A DNA stretch of 6,211 bases from a bacterium (GTDB lineage Bacteria > Auribacterota > UBA3054). Positions 1 to 5,055 of the stretch are shown here, piece after piece (positions within the stretch are counted from its first letter, which is position 1; the number at the start of each line of letters is the position of its first letter). The translations under genes and the position numbers were made by a program. Below the pieces are notes generated by a model. That model saw only the letters and a list, made by a program, of their open reading frames with translations, was not told where the DNA came from and did no database searches. The stretch is taken from NCBI GenBank assembly GCA_017444325.1, contig JAFSWV010000069.1, positions 1 to 6,211 on the forward strand, given 5' to 3'.

Positions 1-51
1 CTCGGCCTCAGCATTGCGAACGCTGCGCTCTCCCAGCTGAGCTACCGGCCC
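1..51 (-). tRNA. tRNA-Ala (anticodon CGC), 3' end cut off by the window edge
   Basis: Read on the minus strand from 51, the sequence folds as a tRNA. The acceptor 5' strand is GGGCCGG and the linker is TA. The D arm is GCTC/GAGC around the loop AGCTGGGA. The anticodon stem CAGCG/TGCTG closes with one G-U pair. The anticodon loop is TTCGCAA, followed by a five-base variable region and the first three bases of the T arm. The anticodon CGC lies at 18-16 and reads the alanine codon GCG. G at tRNA position 3 fits the G3:U70 alanine identity pair, but U70 lies outside the window. About 25 nt are missing (T arm, 3' acceptor strand, CCA). The CGC isoacceptor is less universal than the TGC or GGC forms. 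A promoter sits directly upstream. Confidence 0.93.
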
Positions 52-76
52 ATTTAGTCTCAAATTGGTAGGAAGC

Positions 77-105
77 ATTGTAGCAAAAGGGGCTTTCAAT
101 GTAAA
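77..105 (-). promoter_or_regulatory. sigma70-type promoter of the tRNA-Ala gene
   Basis: On the minus strand, TTTACA (105-100) matches the -35 consensus at 5 of 6 bases. A 17-nt spacer separates it from TACAAT (82-77), which matches the -10 consensus at 5 of 6. TG plus one base precedes the -10, so this is also an extended -10. Transcription should begin near 70, giving the pre-tRNA a leader of about 20 nt. The 12-mer TTTTGCTACAAT (88-77) recurs exactly upstream of the membrane-protein gene at 3343 and with one change upstream of the large secreted gene. Confidence 0.8.
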
Positions 106-126
106 GAAGGGGAGAGGCGTCTTTTG

Positions 127-155
127 TTGACTTGTTTTCCGCTTTCTGTTATCCT
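127..155 (+). promoter_or_regulatory. probable promoter of the glycosyltransferase-permease unit
   Basis: TTGACT (127-132, 5 of 6 to the -35 consensus) is followed after 17 nt by TATCCT (150-155, 4 of 6 to the -10). TG at 147-148 gives the extended -10 arrangement. Transcription would start near 162, leaving a short 5' leader before the ATG at 179. It diverges from the tRNA promoter, and the two -35 elements are about 20 nt apart. The -10 is imperfect. An alternative TACTAT at 156-161 has a poor spacing to the -35. Confidence 0.55.
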
Positions 156-178
156 TACTATTCACAGAATGGAAAATT

Positions 179-970
179 ATGATTGAGGAAGCCAAGAAAA
201 ACGAGGGCCGCGCCCTTATCATCATACCGACCTACAACGAGCGGGAGAACGTCGTCAAGATGCACGACGCTCTGAGGTCGCTGTATCCTTCCATCGGTCT
301 GCTTTTTATCGATGACAATTCGCCGGACGGAACCGGCGCCGTCGTTGACGAGCTCTGCTCTAGCGACCATCTTACGCACGCCATCCACCGCGAAGGGAAG
401 CTGGGCTTGGGCACGGCTTACATCGCGGGCTTCCGCTGGGCCTTGGACCGGGATTACGAATTCATCTTCGAGATGGACTGCGACTTTTCCCACGATCCGA
501 AATACGTGGCGGATTTCCTGCACGTGGCCGGCAACGCCGATCTTGTCCTTGGCTCGCGCTATACGTCCGGCATCAGCGTCATCAACTGGCCCTTGCGCCG
601 CGTTCTGCTTTCCGTCTTCGCCACGATGTACGTCAAAATAATCACCGGGCTTCCCGCCAACGACGCGACCGGCGGTTTCAAATGCTTCAGGCGAAAAGTG
701 CTCGAAGCTATCGATATGGACAACATCCGCTCCAACGGCTACTCCTTCCAGATCGAACTGACTTATTACGCCTGGATCCGTGGATTCAAGATCAGGGAAG
801 TGCCGATCATTTTCTACGAGCGGAGCAACGGCATTTCCAAGATGAACAAGAAGATCGTTTACGAGGCTGTCTTCATGGTCTGGCGCCTTTTGTTCGCGCA
901 TCTGTTTGAGAAGAAGCCCAAAAAGGAGTCTTTTTACGAACCGGAACTGCTTCCCAAAAGGGAGATCTGA
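179..970 (+). CDS. Polyprenol-phosphate mannosyltransferase (Dpm1-like, GT2 family)
   Basis: This 263-residue inverting GT-A glycosyltransferase should move mannose (or another hexose) from a nucleotide sugar to a polyprenyl phosphate on the cytoplasmic membrane face. It would supply lipid-linked sugar for glycan or glycoprotein assembly. Family motifs appear in order: IIPTYNERENV (15-25), IDDNSPDGT (44-52), GKLGLGTAYIAGF (73-85), the metal-binding DCD (100-102, usually DAD) with SHDP after it, LGSRY (124-128), TGGFKCF (164-170), GYSFQIE (187-193) and the closing RSNGISKM (215-222). No transmembrane segments follow the catalytic domain, so it resembles the compact Dpm1 type rather than forms with a fused membrane domain. 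The C-terminal tail is short and lysine-rich. The start at 179 precedes the motifs by a normal distance, with only a weak purine stretch (GGAAAA) upstream. The next gene starts 5 nt after the stop. The acceptor lipid and exact sugar cannot be told from sequence. Confidence 0.93.
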   Translation: MIEEAKKNEGRALIIIPTYNERENVVKMHDALRSLYPSIGLLFIDDNSPDGTGAVVDELCSSDHLTHAIHREGKLGLGTAYIAGFRWALDRDYEFIFEMDCDFSHDPKYVADFLHVAGNADLVLGSRYTSGISVINWPLRRVLLSVFATMYVKIITGLPANDATGGFKCFRRKVLEAIDMDNIRSNGYSFQIELTYYAWIRGFKIREVPIIFYERSNGISKMNKKIVYEAVFMVWRLLFAHLFEKKPKKESFYEPELLPKREI

Positions 971-975
971 AAATT

Positions 976-2073
976 ATGAAGCTTATAGACCGTTATCTCA
1001 TAAAGTCCTTCTTCCTGCCGCTCTTCTACTGCCTGGCGGCGTTTTTGGTCCTGTTCTTTGCCTACAACATGACCAACAACCTCTCTGACTTCCTGGAGGA
1101 GGAGAAGACTGTCAGCGAGATAGCGACATTTTACGTGATGAGGATCCCCGAGATCTTCTCCATTATCATGCCGTTCGCGGTTTTGCTTGCGATCCTCTAC
1201 TGCCTCGGCAACCTTTCGAGGACCAACGAGATCATCGCCATGCGCGCCAGCGGCATCGCCCTGACCAGGATCATCAGGCCGTACCTTTGCTGCGCTTTGC
1301 TCATTGCGCTCGGCACTTTCGCCCTCAGCGAATATTGCGGCCCCATCGCGAGAAAGAAAGCCCAGGAGATCATGCCGAAGAAAGCCTCCACTCTGACGCA
1401 GAGCATAAGCCAGGGGCAGAACAGTACGTTTGTCACTTTCGAGAACAACAAGAAAAACCGCATCTGGAATCTCCAGGCGACAGACGAGCCCAATAAGTTC
1501 CGCTACATCTCGATCAGGCACTACAAGCCCAGCACCCGCCGCATAACGAGGCAGTTGGAAGCGGAGAGCGCGGAATACATCGCTGATTACGGCTGGTACT
1601 TCTTCAACGTCAAGGAGATCATCTACGACGCCGACGAGAAGCCGAAGGAAACTTTCACTCACAAAAAGCAAAGATCCTCGATGTACGACGAGACGCCGGA
1701 AATTATCTTCAGCCACGCCATCGACGATGAGATGAACATGAATCTAAAGGAACTGAAGAACGCGGCTCGCACCGTGAAAGAAGAGTCAAGCCGCTACTAC
1801 TCCCTGAAGGCAGACCTGCACAGGCGCTACGCCATGCCTTTCGCCTGTTTCGTCTTCGTCCTTCTGGCCGCTCCTTTCGGCATCTTCCACACCAGGGCCG
1901 GCATGATGAAGGGCGTACTTACGAGCATTATCCTTTGCTTAGGCTATTTCGTGGTGGCTTACCTTTTGATTAACCTGGCCAAGGAAGGCAAGGTCAACGC
2001 CATCGTAGCCTGCTGGTCCGCCAACGTCGTCTTCCTTGGCGTCGGCGCCTACCTTGTTTACCGCATGCGCTAA
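976..2073 (+). CDS. LptF/LptG-family lipopolysaccharide export permease
   Basis: This 365-residue inner-membrane protein belongs to the YjgP/YjgQ (LptF/LptG) family. Such proteins pair with the ATPase LptB and extract LPS from the inner membrane toward the LptC-LptA bridge. The layout is typical. The N-terminal DRYLIKSFFLP precedes TM1 (about 12-32), then TM2 (58-78) and TM3 (100-120). The cytoplasmic loop SRTNEIIAMRASGIAL (81-96) is the family coupling motif. A periplasmic beta-jellyroll spans about 125-275. YAMPFACFVFVLLAAPFG (285-302) begins the second three-helix block, with TM5 near 312-334 and TM6 near 343-362. Length is usual for the family. The start codon lies 5 nt after the glycosyltransferase stop, with GGGAG at 960-964 as a distant ribosome site, so translational coupling is likely. 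Sequence reading alone does not separate LptF from LptG, and bacteria normally need both. No lptB, lptC or second permease gene is in the window. Confidence 0.9.
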   Translation: MKLIDRYLIKSFFLPLFYCLAAFLVLFFAYNMTNNLSDFLEEEKTVSEIATFYVMRIPEIFSIIMPFAVLLAILYCLGNLSRTNEIIAMRASGIALTRIIRPYLCCALLIALGTFALSEYCGPIARKKAQEIMPKKASTLTQSISQGQNSTFVTFENNKKNRIWNLQATDEPNKFRYISIRHYKPSTRRITRQLEAESAEYIADYGWYFFNVKEIIYDADEKPKETFTHKKQRSSMYDETPEIIFSHAIDDEMNMNLKELKNAARTVKEESSRYYSLKADLHRRYAMPFACFVFVLLAAPFGIFHTRAGMMKGVLTSIILCLGYFVVAYLLINLAKEGKVNAIVACWSANVVFLGVGAYLVYRMR

Positions 2074-2522
2074 AGCTTTTCCCAGGTCTCGAAAGTCCCT
2101 TCCGAAAACGCGCGTTCTTCCGTTTTTTTCCATCCCTTAAGCTCGATGGGGAAAAGCGCGTCGCCAGAGTATTCCTCGTATAAGCGCGTAAGATATATCA
2201 CGCTTATCTCCGGCTCGAACAGTTTGTAGATCTCGGCCCCGCCGATGACGAAAGGTTCGCTATCTTGCGCCAGAGCGATTTTAAGGGCCTCTTCTTTCGT
2301 ATGGGCTATCTCTATACCCTTCGGCACCGAAAAGCCCTTACGGCTTAAAACAACGAGCTTACGGCCAACCAAAGGCCCCATGTACGACCTGCGTCCCAAT
2401 ATCAGAGCGTGCCCCATGGTCAATTCCTTGAAACGCGCCATGTCCTCCGGAATGTTCCAGGGAAGGGAGCCGGCTCTTCCGATAACGCCGTTCGCGGCTA
2501 CGCAGGCGATCGCCCGAAGCAT
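2070..2522 (-). CDS. folA: Dihydrofolate reductase
   Basis: This 150-residue enzyme reduces dihydrofolate to tetrahydrofolate with NADPH for thymidylate, purine and methionine synthesis. Its N-terminus aligns with E. coli FolA without gaps: GVIG (12-15), LPWNIPEDMARF (20-31) with catalytic D27, then LILGRRSY (40-47). R54 in GRK corresponds to the substrate-binding R57. IGGAEIY (93-99) is the cofactor GG motif, LT (111-112) matches T113, and SGDALFP (119-125) follows. The usual ESIGRPLPG stretch is replaced by MGPLVG, about three residues shorter. ATG 2522 is preferred over GTG 2525 because GGGGA lies about four bases upstream of it, and because its first base is the last base of the upstream stop (TGATG). 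Its TAG stop (2072-2070) overlaps the TAA of the permease gene on the other strand. Confidence 0.93.
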   Translation of the reverse strand: MLRAIACVAANGVIGRAGSLPWNIPEDMARFKELTMGHALILGRRSYMGPLVGRKLVVLSRKGFSVPKGIEIAHTKEEALKIALAQDSEPFVIGGAEIYKLFEPEISVIYLTRLYEEYSGDALFPIELKGWKKTEERAFSEGTFETWEKL

Positions 2523-2531
2523 CACACTTCC
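2520..2531 (-). promoter_or_regulatory. folA ribosome site and TGATG stop/start coupling
   Basis: On the minus strand the end of the membrane-protein gene reads AAGGGGAAGTGATG. GGGGA acts as the folA ribosome binding site and sits inside the last codons of the upstream gene. TGA (2524-2522) ends that gene and its A begins the ATG (2522-2520) of folA. The in-frame GTG at 2525 lies too close to the purine stretch to be the better start. This arrangement normally couples translation of the second gene to the first. Confidence 0.75.
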
Positions 2532-3343
2532 CCTTTAAGCTGCCTGTACGCCGTGGCGCGCAAAGTAAAGTCGAAGCTTCTGGTCGGGATGGTGGAAAGC
2601 CCCAGGGTGAAAAAGGCGGGGATATGCAGCACAAAGGCCGTCAAAACCAGCACCCAGACCGCGAACTGGTTGCCCTTCGTAAGGGACCAGCTTTCTCCCA
2701 GAGCCGTGAAGGGATTGGCGGAAGTCTCGGTGATGATATAGTCCGTGAAGTACCAGCGGGCGTAGAACCACAGGCCGCCCAGGAACCAGAGCAACAGGAT
2801 AAGCAGAGTGATAATAGGGGAGACGAAGATGAAAATGATCCCCACGATAAGGGCCGGGAAGATCAGAATGACGAAAGGCGTCAGCTTCACAAAAGCTAAG
2901 ACGACGTAAGAAAGCGACAGTAACAGAGATCTTGCGAGCCCCCGGTTCAGGTCTTTTCGTCCTTCCTCGTCATCCTTGGCCGTTGCTCTCTTTGAGTAAA
3001 GGATCAGAACGACCTGCAGGACGATCGTAACGATCACAAGCCCGGCCAAAATAGCGAAGCCCCTTTTTCCCCTGACGCTTTCCTTCTTTTTCGCCTGATA
3101 ACTTTCCAAAAAGCTTTGCAGCTTTTCTACCTCCTCCATCCCATCCACGGAATCGTCGTTCATAATTTCGGAAAAGGCCCGTAGCTCCTCTTTTGTCTCT
3201 TCGAGGCTCGCTTTGATATCGCCGCTCACGAGGAAAAGGGAATAAAGGCAGGGGACGGCCGCCACCAAACACAGTATGAGCCACCATTTACTGAAGCTTT
3301 TCAGGGCGGCTTTGAAGCAGGGGACAAGCAATAGTTTATTCAT
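2522..3343 (-). CDS. Polytopic inner-membrane protein of unknown function
   Basis: I do not recognise a named family. From ATG 3343 the product has 273 residues. TM1 is about 20-40, followed by a charged, probably helical or coiled-coil stretch (43-91, rich in E and K). TM2 is 95-115, and a charged cytoplasmic-looking linker KDDEEGRKDLNRG covers 123-135. A very hydrophobic block (139-194) could form two or three helices, and a last segment lies at 227-252. The pattern ALGESWSLTKGN (214-225) resembles the recurring element of DUF975/DUF4013/GPDPase-memb-like integral membrane proteins, so a relative of those is possible. The frame extends upstream to ATG 3436. I prefer 3343 because an extended -10 lies six bases before it and the hydrophobic protein then starts MNKLLLVP. 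Its stop overlaps the folA start, so the two form an operon. Confidence 0.75.
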   Translation of the reverse strand: MNKLLLVPCFKAALKSFSKWWLILCLVAAVPCLYSLFLVSGDIKASLEETKEELRAFSEIMNDDSVDGMEEVEKLQSFLESYQAKKKESVRGKRGFAILAGLVIVTIVLQVVLILYSKRATAKDDEEGRKDLNRGLARSLLLSLSYVVLAFVKLTPFVILIFPALIVGIIFIFVSPIITLLILLLWFLGGLWFYARWYFTDYIITETSANPFTALGESWSLTKGNQFAVWVLVLTAFVLHIPAFFTLGLSTIPTRSFDFTLRATAYRQLKGEV

Positions 3344-3349
3344 GCTTCG

Positions 3350-3361
3350 ATTGTAGCAAAA
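3350..3361 (-). promoter_or_regulatory. extended -10 promoter of the membrane protein-folA operon, probably leaderless
   Basis: The minus strand reads TTTTGCTACAAT from 3361 to 3350, identical over 12 bases to the tRNA-Ala promoter. TG plus one base precedes TACAAT. With a 17-nt spacer the -35 would be TCCGCC, a poor match, so the extended -10 may carry recognition. Only six bases (CGAAGC) separate the -10 from ATG 3343, which puts the expected +1 on the A of the start codon. Confidence 0.6.
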
Positions 3362-3402
3362 ATCACGATTCGGGCGGAAGTCAGGTTTATTTTTCGCTTG
3401 CA

Positions 3403-3414
3403 TTTTGCTATAAT
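3403..3414 (+). promoter_or_regulatory. extended -10 promoter of the large secreted-protein gene
   Basis: TTTTGCTATAAT ends in a perfect -10 TATAAT (3409-3414) preceded by TG and one base. The best -35 at a 17-nt spacer is TTTATT (3386-3391), which is weak. Transcription should start near 3421. The promoter is divergent from the one at 3350-3361, with about 47 bases between the two -10 boxes, so a regulator binding between them could affect both genes. Confidence 0.65.
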
Positions 3415-3477
3415 GTCCGTTAGTTAAGGGGTTCATATATGCCCCGCAATACTTTTAACCAACGAGATAAGGATCTT

Positions 3478-5055
3478 ATGAAACGCATCCTCTTCGCAAT
3501 TTTGGCGCTCGCCCTGACCTCCCAGCTAATTATGGCCGACGAGATCTGGACGGAAAAGGCCCAGAACCCTTCCTGGTGGCCTTATAGGCATTATGACCCC
3601 AAGCGGCCCTCCATTAGGGAAGACATGCATGATTGGTACGCCGACCTTGATCCGCCCTGCCCAACCAACAGGGTGGTCGATGCTCTTTACGGCAGCACTT
3701 GGAGGAAAGCTGTGCTCGTCTCCACCAACATTCAGCTTGTTGCCACCGACGACCCCTTCAAGGAAGTCCCGGGATACTGGCCGACCTTCTACGGCGCGGC
3801 GGCTTACCTGGACGGCAAATACATGATCGCGGCCGGGCAAATGTGCAACTATGCCCTGAGGAAAGACGAGACGAAGCTGACTTTCCCCGGCATGGACAAC
3901 TATTGCAAATTTGTTAGGGATGGAACGAAAAGCGGAGATCTGCTTGATTACGGTTATTTTTGGCCCAGCAACTCATATGCTTACGCCAGCGAGCAGTTCT
4001 CTTTCAACCGCAGCGTGCAGTTCCACATTTACGACGTGGCCAGCGACACCTGGGATTCCTCCAAATACGATGGTTCCGGCCCCCCGACTTATGTCAATAT
4101 GGAGGCGGGGAAATGCGCCGCTAGGTGGATAGACGACAACGAAGATTCCTGGCAGGTTCAGGAAGCGGTCATGAGAGACGGCGTTCGTTGCGGCGGCAAT
4201 CAGGCCTTCCTTTACGACTTCGACGAATCCGGAACGCCCTCTTTCTTCCTGCATGGCGGTTATCCCTCTTGGGACGGCACGTTCAGTATTTACAATCCAA
4301 CAAAGAAACCGAAACAGGATCCTGAGAGTTCCTACGGCGCTTGGAGCGGCTCAAGCGGTGCCATTGCTGAAGGTGCTTTCAGCGGCAGCTATCACTGCCA
4401 TTACGGCGGCGGCGCGGTCTGTATTGACGGCATCGCCTACGTTCTTGGCGGCGGTTACTGGGGTCAAAGCGCCGGCCTCTGCATGCAGACCTACAATACC
4501 AAGACCGACCAGTGGAGAGCTTACGAGAATATTTATTCCGACAACCTTTCCGACTTCGGCATCGCCACCTGGGGCAGCAAGATCTACCTCCTTGGCGACA
4601 GTTCTATTTCAAGCAAGATCCGCGTCATGGAGACCGCGACCAACAAGTTCCAGTTCGTGGACAGTGACCTCGAACTGCAGATCCCGGTCTCGTGTCCCGC
4701 CGTGGTGGGCTATAACGGCGTCATTTACGCCATTGGCGGACGCTCCAGAGTCCAGGTCATAAACGACGGTGTGACCAACACCGTGGTGAAGCCCATCGAC
4801 GACTTCCAGATCGTCAACACCGTTCTGAGATCCGCGGTGGTCCACTCCACCAAACTGCCGATCGCCGCCTACTATGCGGCCTGCGCGGTGACGGAAGACG
4901 GCAAGCTTTTGTTCGGCGGCTCTATGCTGAGCAGAGACCCTGTGACCGGCAAAGACGTAGCCGGCAGCCGTCTCTGGATCGGCGAGATGCCGACTCAGGA
5001 CCTCTACGTTTCTCCCTCCACCCTGAACTACGGCCAGACTGAAGAGACCATGTAA
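3478..5055 (+). CDS. Secreted kelch-like / BACON-like protein, N-terminal part, ended by an in-frame TAA
   Basis: From ATG 3478 the product begins with a clear Sec signal peptide: MKR, then ILFAILALALTSQLIMA with likely cleavage before DE. An earlier in-frame ATG at 3439 has a good AAGGGG site seven bases upstream. It would add 13 residues (two acidic) before the signal peptide, written with codons such as CGA and CAA, so I prefer 3478, which has AAGGA four bases upstream. Counting from 3439, the mature part has kelch-like blades: DGKYMIAAG (125-133), IDGIAYVLGGG (329-339) followed by TYNTKTDQW (351-359), WGSKIYLLGD (378-387) and YNGVIYAIGG (425-434). A seven-blade propeller would fit the length. 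After residue 521, LYVSPSTLNYGQTEETM starts a BACON/Ig-like sandwich that TAA cuts after its first strands. No catalytic residues are recognised. A surface or secreted role in glycan binding is a guess from these domains. Confidence 0.82.
   Translation: MKRILFAILALALTSQLIMADEIWTEKAQNPSWWPYRHYDPKRPSIREDMHDWYADLDPPCPTNRVVDALYGSTWRKAVLVSTNIQLVATDDPFKEVPGYWPTFYGAAAYLDGKYMIAAGQMCNYALRKDETKLTFPGMDNYCKFVRDGTKSGDLLDYGYFWPSNSYAYASEQFSFNRSVQFHIYDVASDTWDSSKYDGSGPPTYVNMEAGKCAARWIDDNEDSWQVQEAVMRDGVRCGGNQAFLYDFDESGTPSFFLHGGYPSWDGTFSIYNPTKKPKQDPESSYGAWSGSSGAIAEGAFSGSYHCHYGGGAVCIDGIAYVLGGGYWGQSAGLCMQTYNTKTDQWRAYENIYSDNLSDFGIATWGSKIYLLGDSSISSKIRVMETATNKFQFVDSDLELQIPVSCPAVVGYNGVIYAIGGRSRVQVINDGVTNTVVKPIDDFQIVNTVLRSAVVHSTKLPIAAYYAACAVTEDGKLLFGGSMLSRDPVTGKDVAGSRLWIGEMPTQDLYVSPSTLNYGQTEETM

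Noticed and set aside
158..901. A 247-codon minus-strand frame opposite the glycosyltransferase
   Set aside because: It is antisense to a gene with a complete set of Dpm1 motifs. The composition is that of a shadow, and no ribosome site or family motif is visible.
934..1716. A 260-codon minus-strand frame opposite the permease
   Set aside because: The sense strand has clear LptF/LptG topology and motifs. The antisense product is charged, repetitive and unrecognisable.
2101..2129. Possible terminator for the permease transcript: AACGCGCGTT palindrome followed by seven T
   Set aside because: The palindrome leaves no loop, and the longer stem has a mismatch and only weak outer pairs, with several bases before the T run. 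It also lies inside folA coding sequence (F/E/K codons), which explains the T run.
3344..3436. N-terminal extension of the membrane protein from ATG 3436 or ATG 3403
   Set aside because: The extension is polar and lacks a signal. It would place the coding region over both divergent promoters and the perfect TATAAT of the opposite gene, with no ribosome site seen upstream.
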